A DNA stretch of 64,000 nucleotides from Pseudomonas fluorescens (GCF_003732425.1 NZ_MOBX01000014.1:1-64000); one strand, 5' to 3'. Shown: positions 18,700 to 27,870, counted from the first letter of the stretch. Made by a program: numbers and translations. Notes: generated by a model not told the origin, from the letters alone.

Positions 18700-20877
18700 A
18701 TGGCGCTGCATCCGCAGTTTCTATTTGATCAAGGTCTCAAGGATCTCGAGTTCGGTGGTTTTTTTGCCATCACCGATACCAGCGGGCAAGTCGCGATATC
18801 CAGCGACAAACAGTTGCAGGATCAAATCGACGCAACGCTTTATCACGCCGAACACAGCGATGATGCACAACTGCGTTTTGCCCATGCCGGGCTGATGCGT
18901 TTGCACGATGCAACGAATGCGGGTTTTCACGAACTCGCTGATCGCTACTGGACGCCCCATGGGTCGGGTCGTTGCCGAACGCTGGCGGTGCAACTCGATG
19001 CGCTGGCGGCATTGATTGCCTATCAGCGCCGGGTGCCTGAGGACGCAACGAACCGGGCGGTGGTTGCCGCCCTGCTCGAGCAGGTGGAAGCGCTCTACGC
19101 CAGGTCCAGTGTTGCCGGTATGTACAGCAGTGACTGGTCGACGCCACTGGAACTGGCGACGTCGATTGATCTGGATATCAGCGCCACGGCACTGCTGGCG
19201 CGTATCGGTCACGAGCCTCTGGGCCTGGGTCTTACCGGCCATTTGCAGGTGCATGCGGAGAATCTGATTGCGCGTGTGGCCGGCAGCGATAGCGAATCCT
19301 GTGTCGATGTGGTGTTAAGCCGATGCGCGGTGCGCGCTCAAGTCAGCCTGGTGCTGGCGCGTCTGGCCGCCGTGCGCGACGACAACGCGCTGTCGAATCT
19401 GGCCCGCTCGTTCTTGTTGCAGACCCTGGCTCTGTTCCGCGATCCGGCCTACGGCGGCTATTGGGATCGGGTCGGCATCAACGGCAAGGTGCGCTGCGAC
19501 TGGCACACCTCTTACAAGCATCACCAATCGCCATTCCCGATCAAGACGGCGTATGACGCGGCGTTGCTGTTACAGGCAATCCAGGCGCTGCCGACGAGCG
19601 CAAGCGCCAGTGATCAGGCGTCCGTGACGGCGGCGTTGCTGGAGTTTCACGACACCTGCAACGGCGGGCTGTTCATGGGGAAAGGCTATTTCTGGTCGAC
19701 GCCCGATGACCCGACGGTACCGTTCATTCGTCAGTTCTGGGCACCGCCGCGTCAGCCGGGGATCTTCAGCATCGGCAATCTGACGTACTTGCCGCTGCAC
19801 TTGAAGAGTCTGAAAACCCAACTTGCTGCCGCACACGCCTTGCAGTTCGTTGCGCCAGTAACCGCTACGCCGCCGCATGACGGTGCCGAGCGGGTGAACC
19901 GCGAGTTGGAGGTGATTGATGGCGGGGGCGACGTGCAGGACATTCATCCGCGCGGCGTGCCGGCTATCAATGTCGACCTGCAACGCTATCTGGGGTGGCT
20001 GGCCAAGGCCCGTGCATCGAATCAGACCCCTTACGGGCTGACTGCCGAAACCACGCCGCTGGGCTTTCGCGCCGACAAGACCTGGCAGGTGTTTTCCGGC
20101 CTGCATGTGATCTCCGATCTGCATGCCCTGGGCCTGCAGATCGAGAACAAGGCGAACCTGATTGATTGCATCCTGGCCGCGCAAAATATCGATGGCGGGT
20201 TTGCCGAACAACCGGGGCACCTGAGCGATGTATTCGCCACGTACTGTGCGGTGTTGTCGCTGCGCGTGCTGGGCGCTTTGCCTGGCGATGTCGACGCTTG
20301 TGTGCGCTACCTGCAAGCGTGTCAGAACGCCGATGGCGGGTTCGGCGACGTGGCAGGTTTCGGCTCCGATATCTGGCACACCAACCTCGCCGTCCTGTCG
20401 TTGCACGCGCTGAACGCCAAGGCCCCGGATGAGCAAGGCGTGATGGCGTTTGCCTTGCGTTGCCGTTCGGCCGAAGGCGGATTCGGCAACAAGCCGGGTT
20501 ATCCGCCGGACGCGTTTTCGGTGTACCGCGTGGTGTCCACGCTGTTCATTCTCAACCGGCGCATCGTCGACGCACGGCAGACTGTGGAGTGGTTGCAGAG
20601 CCTGCAACTGGCAAACGGTTCGTTCCACTATCGGCCGGGCAAAGCGGTCAGTCTGGTCGGCACGTACATGGCGATCGCGGCGATGTACTTGCTCGACGCT
20701 CAGCCGGCCTACTTGCAAGCGTCGAAGGACTGGATCGCGTCCCACCAAAAACAGGATGGTGGTTTCGGCCCGCTCAACTCGACCTCGGCCACCACCGACG
20801 AAAGCTTCGTCTGCATTCAGACGCTGCTGATTCTCGAGCAAGGGCTGTCGCAATACTGGGTGGCATTGCTGAACTGA
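18700..20877 (+). CDS. Prenyltransferase/squalene-cyclase-like repeat protein (alpha/alpha toroid)
   Basis: This 725-aa protein has five repeats in its C-terminal half, each with a DGGF-type turn: QNIDGGFAEQPG, QNADGGFGDVAG, RSAEGGFGNKPG, LANGSFHYRPG and KQDGGFGPLN. Each is followed by a helix pair of the protein prenyltransferase beta-subunit/terpene cyclase type. The N-terminal 380 residues look all-helical with a GGYWDRVGINGKVRCDWHTSYKHHQ segment, reminiscent of (alpha/alpha)6 sugar-processing enzymes. No DxDD or QW cyclase motif was noted, so cyclisation is doubtful. It lies 22 bases after the glycosyltransferase gene, with AAGGAAGAGG before ATG. Function is unknown. Confidence 0.7.
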   Translation: MALHPQFLFDQGLKDLEFGGFFAITDTSGQVAISSDKQLQDQIDATLYHAEHSDDAQLRFAHAGLMRLHDATNAGFHELADRYWTPHGSGRCRTLAVQLDALAALIAYQRRVPEDATNRAVVAALLEQVEALYARSSVAGMYSSDWSTPLELATSIDLDISATALLARIGHEPLGLGLTGHLQVHAENLIARVAGSDSESCVDVVLSRCAVRAQVSLVLARLAAVRDDNALSNLARSFLLQTLALFRDPAYGGYWDRVGINGKVRCDWHTSYKHHQSPFPIKTAYDAALLLQAIQALPTSASASDQASVTAALLEFHDTCNGGLFMGKGYFWSTPDDPTVPFIRQFWAPPRQPGIFSIGNLTYLPLHLKSLKTQLAAAHALQFVAPVTATPPHDGAERVNRELEVIDGGGDVQDIHPRGVPAINVDLQRYLGWLAKARASNQTPYGLTAETTPLGFRADKTWQVFSGLHVISDLHALGLQIENKANLIDCILAAQNIDGGFAEQPGHLSDVFATYCAVLSLRVLGALPGDVDACVRYLQACQNADGGFGDVAGFGSDIWHTNLAVLSLHALNAKAPDEQGVMAFALRCRSAEGGFGNKPGYPPDAFSVYRVVSTLFILNRRIVDARQTVEWLQSLQLANGSFHYRPGKAVSLVGTYMAIAAMYLLDAQPAYLQASKDWIASHQKQDGGFGPLNSTSATTDESFVCIQTLLILEQGLSQYWVALLN

Positions 20878-20941
20878 TCCGCCGTTGCAGGCGGGCAGCA
20901 TCGCAGGACCGTGAATCATCATTTTGCCAGGGGAGGCGCTG

Positions 20942-22024
20942 ATGAACATTTTAGTGACAGGGGGAGCGGGCTTTATCGGCTCGGCAGTGGTGCGGTTTCT
21001 GATCAACGAGACCGACTGCGAAGTGATCAATGTCGACAAGTTGACCTACGCCGGCAATCTGGAGTCGCTGGCTGATGTGGCGGACTCGCCGCGTTATCGG
21101 TTCTGTCAGGTGGATATTTGCGACAAGCCGGCGCTGGACGAAATCTTCGCGCGTCTGCAGCCGGATGCCGTGATGCATCTGGCGGCCGAATCCCATGTGG
21201 ATCGCTCGATCGACGGCCCTCAGGCCTTCATCGAAACCAACATTGTTGGCACCTACACCTTGCTTGAAGCGGCGCGTGGTTATTGGAATCGCCTGGACGC
21301 TGAGTGTCAGCAGGCGTTCCGCTTCCATCATATTTCTACTGACGAAGTTTACGGTGACCTGGAGCCTGAGGATCCGGCGTTCACCGAAACGACTGCCTAT
21401 GCGCCCAGTTCGCCGTATTCGGCGACCAAGGCCGGTTCCGATCATCTTGTGCGGGCCTGGCACCGCACCTTTGGCCTGCCGGTGGTGATGAGCAATTGCT
21501 CGAACAATTACGGGCCGTATCACTTCCCGGAAAAACTCATTCCGCACGTGATTCTCAACGCGTTGCAAGGCAAACCGCTGCCGGTGTACGGCGACGGCGC
21601 GCAGATTCGCGACTGGCTGTTTGTCGAAGATCATGCCCGGGCGCTGTATGCGGTGGTCAGTCGCGGTGAGGTCGGACAGACCTACAACATCGGTGGCCAC
21701 AACGAGAAGACCAACCTTGAGGTGGTGCACACCCTGTGCGATCTGCTGGAGTCGCGGGGTGCGCAGAAGCCGGTCGGCGTCGAGCATTTCCGCGACCTGA
21801 TCACCTTCGTCAAGGATCGCCCGGGCCACGACAAGCGCTATGCCGTGGATGCCACGAAGATTCATGCACAGCTGGGCTGGACGCCGCAGGAAACGTTCGA
21901 AAGCGGCATGAAAAAAACCGTCGACTGGTACCTCGACAATCGCGCTTGGTGGATGCGCGTGATGTCCGGTGCCTATGCCCTGGAGCGTCTGGGCGATCAC
22001 CTGCAAGCGGCCCGCGTGGCCTGA
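20942..22024 (+). CDS. rfbB: dTDP-glucose 4,6-dehydratase
   Basis: It converts dTDP-glucose to dTDP-4-keto-6-deoxyglucose with bound NAD. The protein is 360 aa, an extended SDR with GGAGFIGSAVVRFL at the N-terminus, HLAAESHVDRSIDGP, the active-site TDEVYGDL (Asp-Glu pair) and YSATKAGSDHLVRAW (YxxxK). The start at 20942 follows GGGGAGG at 20931-20937. It is paired with rfbA downstream. No rfbC or rfbD lies in the window, so the sugar's fate depends on genes elsewhere or on enzymes in this cluster. Confidence 0.94.
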   Translation: MNILVTGGAGFIGSAVVRFLINETDCEVINVDKLTYAGNLESLADVADSPRYRFCQVDICDKPALDEIFARLQPDAVMHLAAESHVDRSIDGPQAFIETNIVGTYTLLEAARGYWNRLDAECQQAFRFHHISTDEVYGDLEPEDPAFTETTAYAPSSPYSATKAGSDHLVRAWHRTFGLPVVMSNCSNNYGPYHFPEKLIPHVILNALQGKPLPVYGDGAQIRDWLFVEDHARALYAVVSRGEVGQTYNIGGHNEKTNLEVVHTLCDLLESRGAQKPVGVEHFRDLITFVKDRPGHDKRYAVDATKIHAQLGWTPQETFESGMKKTVDWYLDNRAWWMRVMSGAYALERLGDHLQAARVA

Positions 22025-22087
22025 AATCAACCCCCGTTCAACGACGCCTGTCGGCGTCAGTCATCTATTGCTTAGAAGGAAACAGGC

Positions 22088-23011
22088 ATGGCCAAGTACA
22101 AGGGAATTCTGTTGGCGGGCGGCGCTGGCTCGCGGTTGCATCCCATCACGCTGGGCGTCTCCAAACAGTCGCTGCCGGTGTATGACAAACCGATGATCTA
22201 CTACCCGCTTTCAGTGCTGATGCTGGCCGAGATTCGCGAGATTCTGATCATCTCCACCCCGGAAGATCTGCCGGGCTTTCAGCGCATGCTCGGTGACGGC
22301 AGCCAATTGGGCCTGAGTCTGAGTTATGCCGTGCAACCCAGCCCGGACGGTCTGGCCCAGGCGTTCATCATCGGTCGCGAATTCGTCGGTGACGACAATG
22401 TCTGTCTCGTTCTCGGGGACAACATTTTCTACGGTGCCGGTTTTGGCGAAACGCTGTTGCAGGCCGCCGCCCGCGATGAGGGAGCCACCGTTTTCGGCTA
22501 CTACGTGGCCGACCCCGAGCGCTTCGGTGTGGTGGAGTTCGACGCCAGCGGCAAAGCCCTGAGCATCTGCGAAAAGCCGAGCGAGCCGAAGTCCAACTTC
22601 GCCGTCACCGGCCTGTACTTCTACGACAACGAAGTGCTGCGCATTGCCGCCGATATCAAGCCGTCGCCGCGCGGCGAGCTGGAGATTACCGATGTCAACA
22701 ATGTCTACCTGCAACGCGGGCAATTGAATGTCTCGGTGATGGGGCGGGGCATGGCCTGGCTGGACACGGGAACCCACGACGCGTTGATGGAGGCCGGCAA
22801 TTTCGTACAGGCCATCGAGAAGCGTCAGGGCCTGAAAATCGCCTGCCTCGAAGAGATTGCCTACAAGAAAGGCTGGATCGATGACGCGCAGTTGCTGGCG
22901 CTCGCGGGCCGCATGAGCAAGACCGGCTACGGTCAGTATCTGGCGCGCCTGATCAACGACGATGTGCTGACGGTGATGGACGCTCAGCGTTCGCTCAAGG
23001 GCGCGGCTTGA
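22088..23011 (+). CDS. rfbA: Glucose-1-phosphate thymidylyltransferase
   Basis: It forms dTDP-glucose from dTTP and glucose-1-phosphate. The protein is 307 aa, slightly longer than the common 292-295. It has the nucleotide-binding LAGGAGSRLHPITLGVSKQSLPVYDKPMIYYPLS region, LGDNIFYG, and WLDTGTHDALMEAGNFVQ near the C-terminus. GAAGGAAAC lies before ATG. It is the last gene of the operon, and a 10-bp-stem hairpin follows at 23034. Confidence 0.94.
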   Translation: MAKYKGILLAGGAGSRLHPITLGVSKQSLPVYDKPMIYYPLSVLMLAEIREILIISTPEDLPGFQRMLGDGSQLGLSLSYAVQPSPDGLAQAFIIGREFVGDDNVCLVLGDNIFYGAGFGETLLQAAARDEGATVFGYYVADPERFGVVEFDASGKALSICEKPSEPKSNFAVTGLYFYDNEVLRIAADIKPSPRGELEITDVNNVYLQRGQLNVSVMGRGMAWLDTGTHDALMEAGNFVQAIEKRQGLKIACLEEIAYKKGWIDDAQLLALAGRMSKTGYGQYLARLINDDVLTVMDAQRSLKGAA

Positions 23012-23033
23012 GTGCATCTGCACGTCATGGGCA

Positions 23034-23065
23034 GCGAGCTTGCAGACCTTCGAAAGCAAGCTCGC
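23034..23065. terminator. Hairpin between convergent rfbA and the LLM oxidoreductase gene
   Basis: Perfect 10-bp arms GCGAGCTTGC and GCAAGCTCGC enclose a 12-base loop. No strong T-run is present on either side. It probably ends transcripts from both directions, but this is not certain. Confidence 0.5.
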
Positions 23066-23076
23066 ATTCACCGGTG

Positions 23077-24222
23077 TCAGTGGCCGGTTACGCTGTCAGA
23101 TTGTGGGACTCTGGCGTCCGGGCGCGAGTCGGCGGGTGGCGTTTGCAAGGATTGCAGACGTGCCAGCCGATTGGCGTGGGTCGGTGCTTCGGCGGCCAGA
23201 GGCGAGCGCCGCTTGCGGGTTTCCTCGCGCAATACCGGCAGCACTTCTTTGCCGAACATATCGAGTTGCTCCAGCACCGTTTTCAGTGGAATGCCGCCAT
23301 GGTCGAACAGGAAAAGCTGGCGCTGGTAGTCGCCGAAGTACTCGCGAAAGGTCAGCGTCTTGTCGATGATTTCCTGTGGGCTGCCTACCGCCAGCGGGGT
23401 CATTTCCATGAACTCTTCCAGAGAAGGCCCGTGGCCATACACCGGGGCGTTGTCGAAGTAGGGACGGAATTCGCGGCGCGCATCCTGAGAGTTACGGCGC
23501 ATGAAAATGTGTCCGCCGAGACCGACGATGGCTTGTTCCGGAGTGCCGTGGCCGTAATGAGCAAAACGCGCGCGGTAGAATTTGACCAGTTCCATGAAAT
23601 GCTCACGCGGCCAAAGAATATGGCTGGCGAAAAAGCCGTCGCCGTAATAGGCCGCTTGTTCGGCGATTTCCGGGGTGCGGATCGAGCCATGCCAGACGAA
23701 GGGCGGCAGGTCATCCAGTGGGCGCGGGATGGACGTGAAGTTTTTCAGTGGTGTGCGAAAGCGCCCGCTCCAGTTGAGATCTTCTTCGCGCCAGAGCCGG
23801 TGCAGCAGGCGGTAGTTCTCCATTGCCAGCGGCAGTCCGTCGGTGATGCTTTTGCCGAACCAAGGATAGACCGGTGCGGTGTTTCCGCGGCCGAGCATCA
23901 AGTCCATGCGCCCGCCGCAGAGGTTTTGCAGCAGCGAATACTCTTCGGCCAGGCGCACTGGATCGTTGGTGCTGATGAGGGTCGTGGACGTCGAAAGAAT
24001 GATCCGTCGGGTTTTCGCTGCGATATAGGCCAGCAGTGTCGTGGGGGAGGAGGTGATGAACGGGGGATTGTGATGCTCGCCGGTGGCGAACACATCCAGC
24101 CCGATGTCTTCGGCTTTCTGCGCAATCTGCAGGGTCGCCTGGATGCGTTCCGATTCGCTGGGGGTACGGGCGTTGGTAGGGTCTTGTGTGACGTCGCCAA
24201 CGGTGTAGATCCCGAATTGCAT
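23077..24222 (-). CDS. LLM-class (luciferase-like) flavin-dependent oxidoreductase
   Basis: The 381-aa TIM-barrel protein begins MQFGIYTVGD and has the ATGEHHNPPFITSSP segment typical of luciferase-like monooxygenases, LMLGRGN and a GLGGHIFMRRNSQDARREF region. Such enzymes use reduced FMN or F420 with O2. A pseudomonad normally uses FMNH2 from a partner reductase, here perhaps the one at 33917-34423. I place the start at 24222 because AAGGAGG precedes it; the open frame to 24612 is a shadow of the opposite gene. It is divergent from the dehydrogenase at 24377, with one palindromic operator between them. Confidence 0.85.
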   Translation of the reverse strand: MQFGIYTVGDVTQDPTNARTPSESERIQATLQIAQKAEDIGLDVFATGEHHNPPFITSSPTTLLAYIAAKTRRIILSTSTTLISTNDPVRLAEEYSLLQNLCGGRMDLMLGRGNTAPVYPWFGKSITDGLPLAMENYRLLHRLWREEDLNWSGRFRTPLKNFTSIPRPLDDLPPFVWHGSIRTPEIAEQAAYYGDGFFASHILWPREHFMELVKFYRARFAHYGHGTPEQAIVGLGGHIFMRRNSQDARREFRPYFDNAPVYGHGPSLEEFMEMTPLAVGSPQEIIDKTLTFREYFGDYQRQLFLFDHGGIPLKTVLEQLDMFGKEVLPVLREETRKRRSPLAAEAPTHANRLARLQSLQTPPADSRPDARVPQSDSVTGH

Positions 24223-24289
24223 AAAGCCTCCTTGCCTTGGGTAAAGGTGTGTTTGAAACCCTGCCGCGAAGGTTAAATCTTCGAGGTAC

Positions 24290-24322
24290 TTGAAATGTAC
24301 GCCTGTACACGTACAATCGCAA
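24290..24322. promoter_or_regulatory. Operator site 1 with divergent overlapping promoters
   Basis: The palindrome GTACGCCTGTACACGTAC occupies 24297-24314. Rightward, TTGAAA (24290-24295) and TACAAT (24312-24317) are 16 bases apart. Leftward, TTGCGA (24317-24322) and TACATT (24294-24299) are 17 apart. Both promoters therefore wrap the same site, and one bound repressor could silence the LLM gene and the dehydrogenase together. Confidence 0.75.
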
Positions 24323-24376
24323 TTGTGATCATCGCTCGAATGGATTTCGAAGACCTCATCAAGACGGGAGCGCGAC

Positions 24377-25252
24377 ATGGAACTGGGATTTATCGGGGTG
24401 GGCACGATGGGGGCACCGATGGTGCTGAACCTGCTGAAGGCCGGACATCGGGTGCGCGTCTGGAACCGCTCGGCGGCACCGTTGCAGGCGTTGGTCAATG
24501 CCGGTGCCGAAGCGGTCGATACGCCGGCACTCGCAGCCAGCGCCGAGGTGCTGATTTCGATGCTGGGTGACGATGCGGCGATTCGTGCTGTGTTTCTGGA
24601 CGCCGGGGCCATGGACGGCCTGGCGCCTGGCAGCGTTCACGTCAACATGTCTACGGTGTCCGTCGCCCTGGCCCGGGAAATGGCTGCCCTGCACAAGGCG
24701 CGCGGTGTGGGTTATGTGTCGGCGCCGGTGCTGGGGCGGGTTGATGTCGCGGCGGCAGGCAACCTGAATATCCTCGCTTCCGGGGCTGCCGAAGCGCTGG
24801 CGCGCGTCCAGCCACTGTTCGACGTGCTGGGACGCAAGACCTGGCCATTCGGTGAGGACGCGGAGCGCGCCTGCGTGGCCAAGCTGTCGGCCAACCTGAT
24901 GATCGCGGCGGCGATTGAGTCCACCGCCGAGGCATCTACGCTGGCCAACGGTTACGGGATCAGCCGCGCGGATTTCATCGAGATGATCACCTCGACGCTG
25001 TTCGCGGTTCCGGTCTATCAGGGCTACGGAAAACTGATGGTCGACCGACATTTCGAACCTGCCGGGTTCAAGCTGTCGCTGGGGCTCAAGGATGTTCGTC
25101 TGGCGCTGGAGGCCGGCGAAGCGGCGCGGGTGCCACTGCCGTTTGCCAGTGTGCTGAAGGACAATTTGCTCGATGGCATGGCCCATGGTCAGGCGGACCA
25201 GGATTGGGCCTCGCTCTCGGAGGTCAGTGACCGGCGCGCCGGTCAAAATTAA
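24377..25252 (+). CDS. NAD(P)-dependent beta-hydroxyacid dehydrogenase (MmsB/GarR-like)
   Basis: The protein is 291 aa. The N-terminal Rossmann motif is FIGVGTMGAPMVLNLLKAGH, SAPVLGRVDVAAAG stands for the substrate-binding block, and the catalytic lysine is K169 in CVAKLSANLM. It is only a distant relative of mmsB at 14447: the canonical SGG substrate motif is replaced by APVLGR, which suggests a different substrate, or imine reductase-type activity. It is driven from operator site 1. It may reduce or oxidise an intermediate of the predicted metabolite; substrate unknown. Confidence 0.8.
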   Translation: MELGFIGVGTMGAPMVLNLLKAGHRVRVWNRSAAPLQALVNAGAEAVDTPALAASAEVLISMLGDDAAIRAVFLDAGAMDGLAPGSVHVNMSTVSVALAREMAALHKARGVGYVSAPVLGRVDVAAAGNLNILASGAAEALARVQPLFDVLGRKTWPFGEDAERACVAKLSANLMIAAAIESTAEASTLANGYGISRADFIEMITSTLFAVPVYQGYGKLMVDRHFEPAGFKLSLGLKDVRLALEAGEAARVPLPFASVLKDNLLDGMAHGQADQDWASLSEVSDRRAGQN

Positions 25253-25335
25253 ATGGATTGGCAGGCCGTAACTTCCCTAGAAGTTCGGAGGTCGTCTGGC
25301 GTTTTCAGTTTTGTCGGACAATGGGTTTACTTTTA

Positions 25336-25395
25336 TTGAAAAATAAAAGAAGTCTGATAATAACGCTTGTCAATGTACGACTGTAGACGTACATT
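25336..25395 (+). promoter_or_regulatory. Operator site 2 with promoter(s) for the 25.5 kb gene
   Basis: The palindrome GTACGACTGTAGACGTAC lies at 25375-25392, the best dyad of the four. TTGTCA (25367-25372) and TACATT (25390-25395) flank it with a 17-base spacer. The -10 sits at the same offset from the palindrome as at site 1. A second possible promoter, TTGAAA (25336-25341) with TAATAA (25358-25363), would place the operator just downstream of its start. Confidence 0.7.
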
Positions 25396-25477
25396 TTTGC
25401 CGGGGTTTAACAACAATAAAAGTTCTGACTGTTTTTTCATCTGCTGACCCTTTAATAAATAATAGCAAGGAGCCGTT

Positions 25478-26635
25478 ATGAAGAATCTAATGCAATGGAA
25501 CAGCCTTCCCACCGAATCCAGTGAATGGCTTGAGAAAGTGCGCGCACTGAACCCGTTGATTGTTCAGCACAGAGATTACAGCGAGCAGACAAACGCGACT
25601 CACAAGGATGTGATGGCTCGGTTTTTCAAGGATGGATTTGGCCGTACTTCGGTGTCCAAGGCGTTCGGTGGATCGCAGGTCGACATCCAGACCACGTCCG
25701 CGCTGTTGCTGGAATTTGCCCGTCACGATGCGTCGCTGTCATGGCAACTGGCGGTACAAGTGGCTATGGGCCGACTCTCCGACTACTTGCCGGAAAGCAC
25801 TTCTGAAGCGATCTACAACCACTGCGACGGTTTTGTGATCGGCGCGATTCACTCCGGTGGCGAAGCGCTGCCAATGGGTGACGATTACCTGCTCAGCGGC
25901 CGTTGGGCGTTTGCCAGCGGTTCGGCGCATGCCGACTGGCTGGTCTGCACCGCGACCGTCAAAGGCACGGAAAACAACACCACGCCTGAAGTGCGGATGT
26001 TCTTTGTGCCCGCCAGCCAATGCAAAATCCTGCCGACCTGGGACACCCTTGGCATGCGTGGCACTGGCAGTCATCACTTCGAATGCTCGCAGGTGCTGGT
26101 CAACAAGGCCTTCTCCCTGAATACCGAAACCCTGAAGCAATCTCCTGAAGCGCGCAGCTCTCGTGCCTACGCCACCGGTTACTATGAGTTCGGTACGCTG
26201 GCGGCAATGTCCACCGTGCTGGGCGTGGCCCGGGCAGCAGTCGATCACTTTCGCAACGATCGCGCCGTCAATGCCGACCCAGGTCTTGAGGGCGTGATTT
26301 TCGAGAAAACCGGTCGGGCAATCTCTTCGGTGCACACCGCCCAGCTGCTGCTCGAAGATGCGATACACCAAGTGATCAATCGCGGTGAAACCATCGGTGA
26401 ACCCGTCAGCGCCCGAGTGGGGCTAGCGGCCTCGGTACTCACCGAAAACTCGGTGAACGCGGTCAATCAGATCTTTTCGATGGCTGGCTCCAAAGCCGTT
26501 TACAAGTCGCACTTTCTGGAGCGTTGCTTCCGCGATATTCATACCGGTTCAAAGCACTTCACTTTGTCGCCTTTGAACTTGCATGGTATCGGTAAATATT
26601 ATCTGGATAAGACCAACGCGCTGGCGGCGGCCTGA
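25478..26635 (+). CDS. Acyl-CoA dehydrogenase-fold flavin monooxygenase (group D, HpaH/HsaA type)
   Basis: The 385-aa protein has the acyl-CoA dehydrogenase fold without a clear CoA-site signature. It carries SGRWAFASGSAHADWLVC, the motif of two-component FMNH2-dependent hydroxylases such as the p-hydroxyphenylacetate 3-hydroxylase oxygenase. Other features are LGMRGTGSHHFECSQVLV and a C-terminal HFLERCFRDIHTGSKHF. Such enzymes need a separate flavin reductase; one under the same operator type is at 33917-34423. An aromatic hydroxylation or similar oxygenation is inferred, with the chorismate-lyase product as a candidate substrate. CAAGGAG precedes the ATG. Confidence 0.75.
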   Translation: MKNLMQWNSLPTESSEWLEKVRALNPLIVQHRDYSEQTNATHKDVMARFFKDGFGRTSVSKAFGGSQVDIQTTSALLLEFARHDASLSWQLAVQVAMGRLSDYLPESTSEAIYNHCDGFVIGAIHSGGEALPMGDDYLLSGRWAFASGSAHADWLVCTATVKGTENNTTPEVRMFFVPASQCKILPTWDTLGMRGTGSHHFECSQVLVNKAFSLNTETLKQSPEARSSRAYATGYYEFGTLAAMSTVLGVARAAVDHFRNDRAVNADPGLEGVIFEKTGRAISSVHTAQLLLEDAIHQVINRGETIGEPVSARVGLAASVLTENSVNAVNQIFSMAGSKAVYKSHFLERCFRDIHTGSKHFTLSPLNLHGIGKYYLDKTNALAAA

Positions 26636-26651
26636 CCGTTAATTAATAAAT

Positions 26652-26702
26652 CAGGCGCGTTAAACGTGAATTGCCACAGGGATATTTGACGCGCCTGTTT
26701 TA
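26652..26702 (+). terminator. Terminator after the flavin monooxygenase gene
   Basis: Arms CAGGCGCGT (26652-26660) and ACGCGCCTG (26689-26697) enclose a 28-base loop and are followed by TTTTAT. The RND operon starts about 70 bases further on. Confidence 0.65.
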
Positions 26703-26769
26703 TGTAACACCCTTTATTTCTTAATAACTGAACTTTTGTGCTCGCAATAAAGAGTCAAGGGAGTGCCAT

Positions 26770-27870
26770 ATGCTTGCCCGAAATATCATTAAGTCGATTG
26801 TTTTTATTCTAGTTGTACTGATCTTTTCCGCGGTACTGGGCTGGCGCTTCTGGTCGCCACCGGAGGCCGCCGCCGAGCAACGCATCCCGAGTACCCGGGT
26901 CGGTCTGGCCGTGGCCAAAAAACAACCCTACACCTACTACCTGGAAGCGATCGGCAAACTGGAAGCGCAGCGTCAGGTGCTGGTCTCGGCCGAAGTCAGT
27001 GGCAAGGTGGTAGACATCGATTTCGAGTCTGGCGATCAAGTGGCGGCAGGGCAGGTACTGCTCAAGCTCAATGACGCGCCGGAACAGGGCGAGCTGGTAC
27101 GCCTGAAGGGCGAGTACGAATCGGCCAAGGCTCAATTCAGCCGGGTCCAGGAACTGGCCAAAACCGGTGCGGAAAGCCGTCGAGCCTTCGACAGCGCCCG
27201 CGCTCAATACGACGCGGCGAAAGGTGACATGGAGCGGATGCAGGCGCAGATCGCCCAGCGTCATATCCGTGCGCCGTTCGCCGGCACTCTCGGTATTCGC
27301 CAGGCGCACCTTGGGCAATACCTGCAAGCGGGCAGCGCGGTCGCAACTTTGACGGATCCAGGCGTGCTGCGGGTCAATTTCACCCTGGCCGAACGCGATG
27401 GTTCGCGGGTGCAACTGGGTCAGACGGTGCAGGCCAAGGTTGATGCCTGGGCGGACGTCAAATTTGCCGGAAAGATCGTCGCGGTCGATCCGCAGATCAA
27501 CCAGTCTCACACCATCAATGTGCAAGCGGTCATTACCGATACGAAAAAATTGCTGCGTCCCGGCATGTATGCGCGGGTCTCGGTGACGTTGCCGCAAACC
27601 GCCGAATTGCTGATCCCGGAAACTGCCATTACCTACAACGCGTATGGCGAGAGTGTGTTCTCGGTCTACACCGACGAAGCCGGTGTCCAGAAGGTCAAGC
27701 GTGAAAGCATCAAGGTCGGCGAGCGTCGCGATGGCTGGGCGGTGGTCGACAAAGGCTTGAGCGACGGTGTGCAGGTGGTGACATCGGGTCAATTGAAATT
27801 GCATGACGGCGTAGCCGTGGAAGGTATTCCAGACACGATTGCTCTCAAACTCAGCGGGCTGGAAAAATGA
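26770..27870 (+). CDS. RND efflux periplasmic adaptor (membrane fusion protein)
   Basis: The 366-aa protein has an N-terminal anchor at about residues 7-25 (IIKSIVFILVVLIFSAVLGW) without a lipobox. It has the lipoyl half-motifs (VSAEVSGKVVDIDFESGDQVAAGQVLLKLND and APFAGTLGIRQAHLGQYLQAGSAVATLTD), a central hairpin, and beta-barrel and membrane-proximal domains. It bridges the inner-membrane pump and outer-membrane channel. It overlaps the pump gene by ATGA. Substrate is unknown; location argues for export of the cluster's product. Confidence 0.92.
   Translation: MLARNIIKSIVFILVVLIFSAVLGWRFWSPPEAAAEQRIPSTRVGLAVAKKQPYTYYLEAIGKLEAQRQVLVSAEVSGKVVDIDFESGDQVAAGQVLLKLNDAPEQGELVRLKGEYESAKAQFSRVQELAKTGAESRRAFDSARAQYDAAKGDMERMQAQIAQRHIRAPFAGTLGIRQAHLGQYLQAGSAVATLTDPGVLRVNFTLAERDGSRVQLGQTVQAKVDAWADVKFAGKIVAVDPQINQSHTINVQAVITDTKKLLRPGMYARVSVTLPQTAELLIPETAITYNAYGESVFSVYTDEAGVQKVKRESIKVGERRDGWAVVDKGLSDGVQVVTSGQLKLHDGVAVEGIPDTIALKLSGLEK

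Noticed and set aside
18700..20877. Squalene-hopene cyclase
   Set aside because: No DxDD acid motif or QW repeats were noticed and the size and N-terminus do not match; only the toroid repeats are shared.
24223..24612. N-terminal extension of the LLM oxidoreductase frame
   Set aside because: It runs through the divergent promoter/operator and antisense to the dehydrogenase gene; AAGGAGG before 24222 marks the true start.
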